This document shows positions 10,481 to 18,890 of a stretch of DNA of 20,000 bases, piece after piece. Location of the stretch: NCBI GenBank assembly GCA_009760855.2, contig WPIO01000036.1, positions 770,001-790,000 on the forward strand. Direction: 5' to 3'. The DNA is from Cristatella mucedo (taxonomy: Eukaryota; Bryozoa; Phylactolaemata; Cristatellidae). The notes below the pieces were generated by a model. That model ran no database searches and had not been told where the DNA came from. It saw nothing but the letters and a program-made list of their open reading frames with translations. The translations under genes were made by a program, and so were the position numbers. Position 1 is the stretch's first letter; each line of letters begins with the position of its first letter.

Positions 10481-10490
10481 CAAGCATCAC

Positions 10491-10984
10491 GTTGAGCCGC
10501 CGGAGCAATAGCAAGCCTGATGACCACTAAATTAAGAGATATTCACAAGCAATGCTTGAGGGAGAACAATACCAAACGAGCAGGTTCTCAGCTCCAGCCA
10601 GCCCCCATCCGGTCGGCTACGAGTGCTTTCCTTTTGCTAATGCATAATCACAGATCTTAGCAACAGCGACAACATTTAGGAATGCATTTGAACAACGATA
10701 ACAAAGCGATGAGAAATACGTACGATCATAACTAATAAGCAGGGTACTAGCTGCCGGCGAATGGCAGTACCAGCCCCAAGCCTTAAGTGCTTAGGCGTCT
10801 GCAGACATGTAATTTCTTGTGCACCACGGTCAAACAATAAACCGAGTAGCCATCCAAATGCTCGTGCTGCCAAATTGTAATCACGCGTGCCGAGAAATGC
10901 AGCTTAGTAACACATCGATGGGCATAGCCTGTTTTTTCCACCGTCGAGGTAAGGGCCTATCACTGAGCCAGCATATGGTGAGGT
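10491..10984. other. No gene identified between two LINE remnants
   Basis: The left end probably still holds weak sequence from the start of the copy D endonuclease (10440-10520). Beyond that I see no LINE block, tRNA-like boxes or recognisable protein. The minus frame 10676-10873 has no known motif. Confidence 0.4.
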
Positions 10985-11200
10985 AAGAATGGTGAGTAAT
11001 ACCATGCTTGATCAACAACATGAATAACATGGTTAGGGGTGACATGCACATGGTTAGGGGTGCCACGCACAGGGTCAGCATGCAATTGTGGTCAGTGGCA
11101 GCATTCACAGTGTCAGCATGCATAAGCACATGAAGGACGAATCACTGGGATCCACTATGTGGGTCCTAAAAGGTAAAGTAAGGTGAGCTTTCAGGCCTAG
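10985..11200 (-). mobile_element. L2-type LINE remnant: end of ORF2 plus 3' UTR, no tail (copy E)
   Basis: On the minus strand, LKAHL (about 11193-11179) followed by a 3' UTR with GATTCGTCCTTCATGTGCTT, GCATGCTGACAC and TTGATCAAGCATG aligns with the end of copy A. Similarity stops near 10985, before the CCTAGAAAGAG tail, so the 3' end is missing or replaced. A block of about 23 bp containing ACATGGTTAGGGGTG is duplicated at 11028 and 11049. The upstream minus frame to 11296 shows no clear LINE motif. Confidence 0.7.
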
Positions 11201-11734
11201 CTCTTCAGATACGAGTTTCGTAGCTGGGTTTGTTAGACTCAGCGTCTCGGTTCTTAATTTTTCTCCCAGCAAGATTCTCTTGGGCATTTGGCGCATCCAT
11301 ACTGAAGGGGCTCAGCTCAAGGTGGGTCTCACTCGGGGTCTGGTTGGGGGAGAGGAATCAGCTCCAGGCGTCGCTCACAGTCTGGGGGCAGTGTGACGGC
11401 AGACTGGCTAAAGGGGCAGCTTTCTGCAGTAATGTCCGAGTGCTTGTCTGTCAAATGTGTCGCTGCTGTGAGTGTAAATACCTAAATACATTTTAGCCTT
11501 AAGAACAACTACCGGAATAATGACAATGGTCTTTAATTTAAAAGGATCAGAAGGTTGGTTGATCCAGCAGCTCCTCTTATGTAGCAGCACAGGAGAGCCT
11601 CAGCAGCTGTCATTCTACCCCTTCGCAATCCAAAGTGCAGATTTGCCTGCTGGCATTATGCCAGCAGGCACCCCAGCACTTGCACAACAGCACAAGGCCA
11701 CATGCAGCGTTCCACTGCTCTTCTGGCTTGTTTA
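11201..11734. other. Spacer with one palindrome; no gene identified
   Basis: No conserved domain is visible. Short + frames (11230-11496, 11520-11735) have no recognisable motif. The only clear structure is the palindrome at 11644-11670. Confidence 0.4.
11644..11670. repeat. 13-bp perfect palindrome with one central base
   Basis: The arms TGCCTGCTGGCAT (11644-11656) and ATGCCAGCAGGCA (11658-11670) pair exactly around a single T. In duplex DNA this is a near-perfect palindrome that could be a binding site for a dimeric protein or a cruciform point. No function can be assigned. Confidence 0.85.
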
Positions 11735-11950
11735 ACTGCTCGTCTAGCAAACCTCAAATCCTTCGGAAACCGTGTGTCGGCCGATATGCTCCCAATGCAT
11801 GGAACTCAGACCTGACTGACATCCTTAACTTAATGAGATTTAGAAAGATGCTCAAAACCCACCTCTTCCTGACAGCACTTGCTCAGTTATCACGAGTGTT
11901 TGTTTGTGTGCTTATGCATTCTGAAATTAAGCCTGTCGGAGCACCTGCGA
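11735..11950 (+). pseudogene. LINE ORF2 C-terminal remnant (copy F)
   Basis: The + strand encodes NLKSFGN in one frame, then YAPNAWNSDLTDILNL and FRKMLKTHLFLTAL in the next. These are the last conserved blocks of L2/CR1 ORF2, equivalent to NLKFFGDHAF, AKAWNSLP and LKKNLKAH in copy A. A frame change lies near 11785. It is truncated at the 5' side near 11735, and the 3' UTR peters out by about 11950 without the family tail. It lies about 180 bp upstream of the tetraspanin-like exon. Confidence 0.72.
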
Positions 11951-12128
11951 CTGGGTGACTTGGCTAGTGGCTCGGTGTCTTTGATCTTACAGCTGGCGCC
12001 AGTGCCTCTGTGCAGTAAGGCTATCACCGGGCGTATCACACGCCCTATCGTGCGAGCCGAAGGCCAGCCCGGAGCATTGCTGGCGGCTCAAAGACCATTG
12101 CCACTTGCTTGTAGGTCTTCATCAGAAG

Positions 12129-12263
12129 ATGCCGACGCCTCAAACGAGGACCAGCAGCAGCAGCAGTGGCTCAAAGACAAGGACGCTCCAGCCGAACCGG
12201 AACCCATGCTGTGCCATCGACTTCCTAAAGAGCTCGCTGTTCTTCTTCCACATCGTGTTCCTG
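12129..12263 (+). CDS. First coding exon of a putative tetraspanin (partial gene)
   Basis: From ATG 12129 (A at -3) to 12263 the frame gives 45 residues: a polar, Ser-rich N-terminal tail of about 26 residues, then NPCCAIDFLKSSLFFFHIVF and Leu. The paired Cys next to FLK and a Phe-rich start of a membrane helix match transmembrane segment 1 of tetraspanins, in which Cys near this boundary is palmitoylated and the motif is close to CxxFLKxxLFxFNxxF. The frame meets CTG|GTGAGT, a strong 5' splice site, at 12263/12264 in phase 0. As I recall, vertebrate CD9/CD81 genes have their first intron at the same place, after FNFxFW. A possible upstream 3' splice site (TTGCTTGTAG, ending 12113) would make a 5' UTR intron. 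No later tetraspanin exon (CCG motif, large loop) was found in the window. The tail is longer than usual and the Ser run comes from (AGC)n. Confidence 0.55.
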
Positions 12264-12944
12264 GTGAGTTCGCTTGCAGGCAGCCTCTACTCCTGACCAG
12301 GCACCGAATCAACTGCGAGGCGACTGCAGGCCAGAGACTTGGGACGGTTCAGCTGCTGAAGGCAGGACGATCAGCAGGCAGGAAGGGCAGCAGCAGCAGA
12401 AGTTTCTCTTGCTGCCCCAATAACTTGTCCAAAATGCCTGGTAACTTTACGATCGTAATTAATTGGCCGGAGTGGCAGGCTCATGTAAAAACAGCTGAGC
12501 AGGCAGTTCGAAAAGGCTATCGACAGCTGGGGGCTGGGATTGCAGCCAAAGGTTTACGATGGCACTCCCGACGTTGACCAGTGATTTGGAACTGGCTGCT
12601 ACTGCACCAAGAGTCGAGGGCCTTTGCTTGTTGGAGAGCTCGAGCCTGGCAGTTGATAGCAGAAGGGCCAGGTACTGGGCACTGGGTACTGGGCAGATGG
12701 GTATTTTTGGATAAGCAAATAAATTGAAGGATAATTTATTAAAGAGAAACAACTGATAAGCAAGATAAGGTAAATCTGTTTGCTGAACCGTGGCTAATCT
12801 GTAGCAGAGGGATTTGTCTTAGCTTCACATCAAACTGCCAGTTATTCAGCATACGGAACATGTTGGGGGTCAGCCTCTGATGCATATCCTAGGCATCTGA
12901 CGGTATTCTTCTTTGCCAGTTAAGTTCTAAAATTCTCTTCCTCC
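12264..12944 (+). other. Putative first intron of the tetraspanin-like gene
   Basis: It begins with GTGAGT. The first 300 bp are relatively GC-rich and stop-poor, giving a long frame (11879-12577) that crosses the LINE remnant and the exon in a different frame and has no domain. I see no second exon here: nothing matches the rest of transmembrane segment 1 followed by GxW. Beyond 12700 the DNA is AT-richer with no recognisable feature. Confidence 0.35.
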
Positions 12945-13195
12945 GACCAACCGGTCGTGAATACCTCCTAATCAGGCTCTGTTGCCTACCACATACTCTT
13001 CACTACCAACTCAGGCTGCAACTCTAACCAACATCACAAAGCCCCAGGAGACAGTATTTTCGTTCTCATACTCCGAAAGCCTGGAGCTCAGTGCTGATTG
13101 ACATCGCGAAATCCCCTGACTTGAGGCCATCAAAATATAAGCTTAAACCTCACCTGTTCTTTACAGCATTTCTTCCATGCTATCACTAAACAATG
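12945..13195 (+). pseudogene. LINE ORF2 C-terminal remnant (copy G)
   Basis: One + frame reads EYLLIRLCCLPHTLHYQLRL, a stop, then QYFRSHTPKAWSSVLIDIAK and SPDLRPSKYKLKPHLFFTAF. This follows the layout of L2/CR1 ORF2 C-termini (YLSDLL...RSS...FGDRAF...TPKAWNSL...FKxxLKTHLF) and is closest to copy B (TPEAWNSL, TSPDMPA). It has one in-frame stop. The 3' UTR and tail are not recognisable downstream. Confidence 0.68.
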
Positions 13196-13716
<521 letters not shown>

Positions 13717-13751
13717 TGGAGATGGAGAGAGGTGTTTCTGCTGTAAAGCAA

Positions 13752-13912
13752 AAATCGGCTGACTCAGGAGCCTCATTTTTATATAGGAGTAGAAAAGCCT
13801 TAGTGGCTAAAAGTCTACTTGCAGTGAGCAATAAAGGATTGCTGCATGGCACGAACCCTGCAGACTGGGTCTGGAAATGCAAGCGCCTAACAGCGGAGGC
13901 CCAGCGAGACTC
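13752..13912 (-). mobile_element. tRNA-derived SINE, family 2 (copy 2b)
   Basis: On the minus strand a B box GGGTTCGTGCC (13858-13848) with an A-box-like TGGGCCTCCGCTG upstream (13905-13893) is followed by the family body: stem-loop GCAATCCTTTATTGC (13841-13827), TGCAAGTAG, TTTAGCCACTAAGGCTTTTC, TATATAAAAATGAGGC and TGAGTCAGCC. This matches 2a and 2c block by block. The B box has drifted (GTGCC for ANTCC), so the copy is probably old. Its 3' end faces the (GA)55 array. Confidence 0.75.
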
Positions 13913-15071
13913 CTCTGCTGTGCCACACCATTAAAATCAACTGTGAGGAATCTGCAGCAGAGGAGACATAGGCCTGCAGGCATCGGCTGGGAATAATGCA
14001 TGCAGTAATAGCCAGAACAGGTGAAAGGCACGAAGCGAATTGTTAGACATTGATTTTTCATTCTTTAAGCAACTTCCATACATTCTTAACATGCGAATGC
14101 AGCAGTTGCCCGAAAACGACAGCATTACTATTGGCTATGCTGCACCGACTACTTGGTTGCCATCATAGCCTGCATTAAAAAGTCTGCTCTCACTTGACGG
14201 GACATATTTCAACATGCAGGAAGCTTGTATATTTATACACACGTATATCCAGCAGCTGTAACTCTACAAGCTTTGAACACCAAGTGTCAGTTAACATGGG
14301 CAGTTTTCTGCAGCACACTCAAAGGTTAAGCTGAATTCAGTGCTTATAGGGCAGTTGCAGTGGCCAGAATATGTTGAGAACATTTATAGCTTAATTGAAT
14401 GTCAAACAGCTCTGAGAACAAGAAATTAGCCACATCGAGCAAGCACAGATGCAAGCTATGTTCCACGTGAGGACAAGACATTTTGAGCTGCAGGACCAGG
14501 CAAGTCAATCTGTAACTGATTGAGGGAGGCCAGGCTGGACAGCAGGGTAAGGGGAACATATTGGCTTTGCGACTTGCCCACCGAGCCCTGCAGGGTGCCT
14601 ACGGCATGGGAGAAAATTCGCACAGCTATTTGAGGAAGGGGTATTCACAAGCTAAGATGTAGCTGTTTACAATGGACGAGGTACAAGCTCAAAACAGCTG
14701 TTCACTATGTTAGAGGCCACCCCCAGTTGGTAGGGTTACATGCTCTGCAGGTCTCCACATCGGCCCAAAACAGGCCCACTATACCAAGCAGGAGGTTCCA
14801 AAATATATTCTCAAGGCCAACATAACTCGTGTCGTGGATTTCAGCATCCAAGATTTGATACGCTATCCACATCGGCCCAAAGCTGGCCTAGTCAATCAAG
14901 CTGGAGAGTATAATATGTCAGCAAAGATGGGTAAGCTTCCCGTCTTAAGGGTAAGGTGGAGTCTAGGACAAGCAGCAGCTAGGTCTTTGCAGGCAGGGGA
15001 GTAGTCGAGTTCTAGGCAACAAAGGTACAGCAGTTATTGGGGAGTGACAGTAAGTGAAAGAATGGAGATGT
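13913..15071. other. No gene identified; a 15-bp direct repeat pair
   Basis: No protein family, RNA gene or LINE block seen. Short minus frames (13937-14125, 14344-14559) lack motifs. A pair of diverged repeat units begins with an identical 15-mer at 14755 and 14867. The right end runs into the compound microsatellite. Confidence 0.45.
14755..14905. repeat. Direct repeat pair (CCACATCGGCCCAAA)
   Basis: CCACATCGGCCCAAA occurs at 14755-14769 and 14867-14881. Similarity continues weakly for about 35 bp (ggcc, then caag-c-gga, then an AAATAT/TAATAT end). This looks like a diverged tandem duplication with a unit of 112 bp, or two fragments of one repeat. Confidence 0.65.
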
Positions 15072-15473
<402 letters not shown>

Positions 15474-16308
15474 GAAGCATCCTGGATGTTTGTCGATACA
15501 ATTTCCCCAGGATGAGTAGTATGTGACATACCACATTTGCCTTAAGACCACGGAGTTGGTTGCCGATCGAAACCATGTGGCCTTGTATGGATCTCCAGCT
15601 ATTCTCATAGTCAGATTGCAGAGTCAGCCATAGAGTTCTTTTTGGATTGGGTAGGGGTCCAGCCTTGGTGGTCCGACGGCTTAACTTGACTGCTGCTTCC
15701 TGATGCCATAATAATTAGGGAATACCCAGTATAAACAATGTGGCAGCCAGCCGAGGATAACCTACCACTGCTCAGTCACACCACTGGATATACCCTGGCT
15801 CTCTCAGCAAGTGACTGGTCTGGAGCTGTTGTGCTGCATTGGCTTACTGACAGGCTCTACCCCTGTGCCTCTACACCTTAGGTGGTCACTGCACCAGTCT
15901 GCACTACACGGGAATGTCTGGGAGGTCTGCCAGCCTGTTAACACCTGGATAGTTCTGGTGACTTAATTGATGGCAAGACAAAACCTTGAACAAACCAGCA
16001 AGGTTGCCGGGTAGCTGTTAGAAACCACCAACATCGACTTAACAAGATTATCCTTAAACTAACTGCCAGGTTTGGCTGGTGACTGACCCCGAGGCTAGGA
16101 GAAGGAATAGGAGGAGGAGAGAGGCTGAGGCAGCAGAAAATGACTAACAAGTAACAGTACCAAGGCATTCTTTTTTCTCCAATGGCATGACTTAACTAAA
16201 CTGGTGTGTGATCAGCTCAATTTTTCAAACACTGACAGATATATCCACATTTAACCAAGCTGCATTGCATATGCAAGCAAACACAGACACACACACATAC
16301 AAGGGCAT

Positions 16309-16310
<2 letters not shown>
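15474..16310. other. No confirmed gene
   Basis: A stop-free + frame without ATG runs from about 15711 to 15965 (for example QVTGLELLCCIGLLTGSTPV), ending in TAA. It matches no family I know and has no clear splice sites. The minus frame 15938-16168 has no motif. Confidence 0.35.

Positions 16311-16396
<86 letters not shown>
16311..16396. repeat. (AC)n microsatellite
   Basis: About 43 uninterrupted AC units, preceded by degenerate CA-rich DNA from 16279. Confidence 0.98.
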
Positions 16397-16398
<2 letters not shown>

Positions 16399-16478
16399 GC
16401 GTTCAATCACATGCTAACTTATGCCTACACATTCTCTTTTTCTGTCTTTGCTTCCTCTCTCTAAGAACTGTGAAGGTC

Positions 16479-16612
16479 GTCTGACTCAACAATCTCATTT
16501 ACATAGAAACGTCTTAGTGGCTATCGCCCTCACTTGCACAGGCAATTGTGAATTGCCAGCAAAAGGACTCGAACCAACGACCTCTGTCACAAAGTGCTAG
16601 CCTCTACACCTC
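16479..16612 (-). mobile_element. tRNA-derived SINE, family 2 (copy 2c)
   Basis: The minus strand has the A-box region TGTAGAGGCTAGCAC (16608-16594) and a perfect B box GGTTCGAGTCC (16575-16565). The body follows: stem-loop GGCAATTCACAATTGCC (16558-16542), TGCAAGTGAG, GCGATAGCCACTAAGAC, TTTCTATGTAAATGAGA and TTGAGTCAGAC. Its 5' edge directly abuts the second-family LINE fragment that begins near 16613 on the other strand. Confidence 0.8.
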
Positions 16613-16948
16613 ACTTAAAACTCAGGGTCGACTCTTTATGCACTTGTGGAACTTGCTTCCACAATTCTTACACAACGACAACTACCCTCCTGCTGCCGAC
16701 TATGGCTCATCCTTTTCAGTGGTCCTGAGCTGCTACTTTTATGCTACTCATGATCTCAACTGCTCTCCTAACTCTGCTATGCTTCCCACTTTCTCTTTGT
16801 TGCATGAGACGAAGTCTGTTGGCTAACGAATGCGTACCGAAAGCAGCTTAGGCTGTGAGTACGTTATACAAAACTCTCCTGCGTAACACACACATAGTCT
16901 TTATGGCTTTGTGGAGTTACAGGCAGAGATACATTACATTACATTACC
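16613..16948 (+). mobile_element. Second LINE family, 3' fragment (copy H1)
   Basis: This fragment closely matches 18588-18890. Shared blocks are CCACAATTCTTA, CAACGACAACTAC, TTTTCAGTGGTCCTGAGCTG, CTCTGCTATGCTTCCCAC, GAGACGAAGTC, TTAGGCTGTGAGT, TATACAAAACTCTCCTGCG and a terminal CATTA repeat (16930-16948). Its coding remnant reads HLWNLLPQFLHNDNY, equivalent to the RLWNS block of CR1/L2 ORF2 C-termini. The tail with CGCTTAGGCTGTGAGTGCGC-type sequence and CATTA repeats differs from that of copies A-E, so it is a separate family or subfamily. Confidence 0.75.
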
Positions 16949-17084
16949 ACGGGCTCTTTCTCCATCTTGCTTATTGTCTCCTTGCTCTCTCTCTCTTTCT
17001 TGCAATCTCTTCACCTTACTTGCTCGAACTCACTGTTCTTCCATCTCCCTCAGTGACTGTCAATTAAGTCTTTCTAGATATTTG
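16949..17084. other. Pyrimidine-rich spacer between retroposon fragments
   Basis: CT-rich DNA with no tRNA-like boxes or conserved coding. A hydrophobic + frame (LFLHLAYCLLALSLFLAIS) follows from the T/C-rich composition. Confidence 0.4.
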
Positions 17085-17188
17085 AATTGAATTCAACCAC
17101 TCTTCCTTTGCAGCAAATGTAATGCACCTAGAAAGAGATTGAGTTCTTTGAGGGCACTAAAGCAAATGCATTATAATATTATTATTAA
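17085..17188 (+). mobile_element. Solo 3' tail of the L2-type LINE
   Basis: TTCCTTTGCAGCAAATGTAA, then CACCTAGAAAGAGATTGAG (about 17126-17144), TTTGAGGGCACTAAAGC and a TAATATTATTATTA end. This is nearly identical to the last 90 bp of copy A. No ORF2 part is present. Confidence 0.85.
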
Positions 17189-17428
17189 ATTCTCCTCCAG
17201 CAATGGGATCTTGAGGTACTAAATAAGCTGGCCTTAGTTCAGTCGCATCATATACAAGCACACACAATTGGCTGCACGTTCCCTGACCAGGCACATCTTG
17301 CCATTCCAATCTGGCAAGACTCTGTCACCATCAACGAACACGGAGCCATGATCAAAATGAAACATTTAGGTCTGCAGCTGCATCACGACAGCAAGGATCT
17401 CAAGTTTGACGGTCAACGACCGGTCTAG
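17189..17428 (+). other. Unidentified open frame, possible exon or decayed gene
   Basis: After a TAA inside the L2 tail, the + frame stays open for about 79 codons to TAG at 17426. It reads with ordinary protein composition (for example WDLEVLNKLALVQSHHIQAH and INEHGAMIKMKHLGLQLHHD). TTCTCCTCCAG at 17190-17200 resembles a 3' splice site. A shift of frame lets reading continue downstream (LFPELRVTKPAYLANQRDC) to about 17540. I recognise no family. It may be an exon, a processed fragment or chance. Confidence 0.22.
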
Positions 17429-17597
17429 ATCTGTTCCCCGAACTTCGTGTGACTAAGCCTGCCTACTTAGCAAATCAACGGGATTGCCTGGTCAATGCAT
17501 CACATAGGTTCAGATGCCAGCTGTTGTCAAGAGGCTTGCACTGAACGACCACTAGGTTACGAATTGACTGCTTTCACGACCTTTGCAAAGCTTTCTC

Positions 17598-17742
17598 AAA
17601 ATATAAATAAATAATTAGTTTGTATAGCATCCCTAGAGATCTTAATCTCTATTCAGGCGCTTCACATATGCCTCGGGGCTCGAGCCCACGGCCTCAGCCA
17701 GACCTTAGTTAAGCCAGCACCTTAACCACTGAGCCAAACTAG
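17598..17742 (-). mobile_element. tRNA-derived SINE with L2-type tail, family 1 (copy 1a)
   Basis: On the minus strand the head has A box TGGCTCAGTGG (17736-17726), GTTAAGGTGCTGGCTTAACT and B-box region GGGCTCGAGCCC (17687-17676), spaced as in a tRNA. It is joined to a tail GCGCCTGAATAGAGATTAAG, ATCTCTAGGG, TGCTATACAAAC and an AT-rich end (17610-17598). That tail aligns with the 3' end of L2 copy A (GCACCTAGAAAGAGATTGAG, ATCTCTGAGGG, CGCTTTATC). A tRNA head plus LINE tail is the classic architecture of SINEs mobilised by a partner LINE. Confidence 0.85.
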
Positions 17743-17966
17743 AATGTGGTATTTGACAGAATCAACCAATAGTTTGGACATAACAGCCAATAAATAAAAA
17801 CATGAAACATGTTAAAAACAAGGAATAGAAATGCAAAATATCAACAAGTTATCGCACAAAACATGTTGCCCACATGCGCATGAACTGCCAATTTATTCTT
17901 CGTGCACAGGATGAAATTGACCAGCCCACCCAAGTCAGCCATGAAACTGCTTATGGTTGGCATACA

Positions 17967-18142
17967 TAATATTCATATTTAGAATAATTTGTTTTTTACA
18001 GTGCCCTCAGAGAACCCAATCTCTTTCTAGGCACTCAACATTTGCATCAAAGGAAGCACGATGCTCGAATGATTAATGGTAGCATGCTCGATAACAACAG
18101 AATACCATATTTAGAGGTGACATGCATAGGTACATAGTCGTT
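17967..18142 (-). mobile_element. L2-type LINE 3' end (UTR and tail)
   Basis: On the minus strand it ends in AT-rich sequence near 17967. The tail reversed reads GTGCCCTCAGAGAACCCAAT then CTCTTTCTAGGCACT (17999-18035), followed by UTR sequence (GAAGCACGATGCTCGAATG, GGTAGCATGCTCGATAAC, GGTGACATGCA) shared with copies D and E. It is cut off near 18142 by the AT-rich end of the adjacent SINE. No ORF2 sequence is present. Confidence 0.82.
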
Positions 18143-18144
18143 AC

Positions 18145-18179
<35 letters not shown>

Positions 18180-18325
18180 TAACAATAATAACAATTCATT
18201 TGCATAGTGCCTAGAGAGAACTCAATTTCTATTCCGCTGCTTCAGTATGGTTCAGGGCTCGAGCCCATGACTTTGGCCCGACCTTGTTTGGGACGAGCAC
18301 CTTGAGCACTGGGCCAAACCAGCTA
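18143..18325 (-). mobile_element. tRNA-derived SINE with L2-type tail, family 1 (copy 1b)
   Basis: On the minus strand the head has A box TGGCCCAGTGC (18316-18306), CTCAAGGTGCTCGTC and B-box region GGGCTCGAGCCC (18266-18255), then the L2-type tail AGCAGCGGAATAGAAATTGA, GTTCTCTCTAGGCACTATGC and a terminal (ATT)n of about 11 units (18180-18146). The GGGCTCGAGCCC core and the tail match copy 1a. It lies directly against the L2 end at 17967-18142, in the same orientation. Confidence 0.85.
18146..18180. repeat. (AAT)n microsatellite, SINE 3' tail
   Basis: About 11 AAT units that form the 3' end of SINE copy 1b. Shorter ATT runs end most L2 copies in the window, so this is an expanded template-derived tail. 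Confidence 0.92.
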
Positions 18326-18399
18326 GGCATGTCACTCTCAAGCCATTGAAACATCGAGTAACTTAACTACTGCTGCCGGCTGGTGGTTATTCTGCGTTC

Positions 18400-18890
18400 C
18401 TACTCAGCATAATTCTTATGCTGACCCTCAAGGCCTGCCATGGCTTGGCTCCTTCGTACCTAGCTGAACTGCTGCATCAGTTTCAGCCTGTTCCTGCCAT
18501 CAGGTTCTGTGTGGACAATAAATTAGCTGTTCCATTCCTCCGATTAAAGATCGTTGGCGACAGAAGCTTTAGCTCTGCAGGTCCTAGACTGTGGAACTCT
18601 TCCACAATTCTTACTCAACGACAACTACTCTCCTACTGCCGACTGTGGCTCATCATTTTCAGTGGTCCTGAGCTGCTACTTTCATGCTACTCACTACCTC
18701 AACTGCTCTCCTGACTCTGCTATGCTTCCCACGTTCTCTTTGTTGCGTGAGACGAAGTCGGTTGGCTACCAAATGCGTACCAAAAGCCGCTTAGGCTGTG
18801 AGTGCGCTATACAAAACTCTCCTGCGTAACAAACACCCACATGGTCTTTATGACTTTGTGGAGTTACACACGGAGTTACATTACATTACC
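18400..18890 (+). mobile_element. Second LINE family, 3' fragment (copy H2)
   Basis: The coding remnant (18418-18600) reads LTLKACHGLAPSYLAELL, KLAVPFLRLKIVGDRSFSSA and GPRLWNS. These are the canonical C-terminal blocks of CR1/L2 ORF2 (LxxKAxHGLAPxYLxxLL...VPRxxxxxxGDRAFSxxxPxLWNSLP). After RLWNS the frame is disrupted, and the rest matches copy H1 to a CATTA-repeat 3' end at 18876-18890. It is 5'-truncated near 18400. It is the better-preserved member of the pair. Confidence 0.82.

Larger units (their letters stand above)
7707..10490 (-). mobile_element. Near full-ORF L2/CR1-group LINE (copy D), decayed, with nested SINE
   Basis: On the minus strand this element runs from an endonuclease domain (from about 10490) through reverse transcriptase to the family 3' tail (CTTTCTTGGCACTT reversed near 7772-7785) and an (ATT)n end at 7712-7732. 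Its 3' UTR at 7790-7960 and thumb region at 8110-8415 match copies A and B. Order and content fit one insertion: endonuclease (10490-9817), linker (9762-9156), RT fingers/palm start (8990-8518), deletion, thumb (8510-8110), UTR, tail. A SINE (8990-9178, +) interrupts it. No ORF1 was recognised upstream, so the 5' end is probably truncated. Confidence 0.87.

Noticed and set aside
12028-12044. GGGCGT/ACGCCC hairpin near the tetraspanin-like exon as a regulatory site
   Set aside because: A 6-bp stem is expected by chance in GC-rich DNA, and nothing else supports a role.
11879-12577. 232-codon open frame on +, the longest in the window
   Set aside because: It starts without an ATG inside LINE remnant F, crosses the tetraspanin-like exon in another frame and shows no domain. 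It is best explained by a GC-rich, stop-poor stretch.
14755-14905. CRISPR-like direct repeats
   Set aside because: There are only two units with diverged flanks and a 112-bp period, and the DNA is clearly eukaryotic.
16855-17067. Small hydrophobic protein on +
   Set aside because: It overlaps the second-family LINE 3' end and a CT-rich spacer, so composition explains the hydrophobicity.
17676-17742. Functional tRNA gene on -
   Set aside because: The A and B boxes are good, but the head runs directly into an L2-type tail and is repeated at 18255-18325, so it is a SINE.
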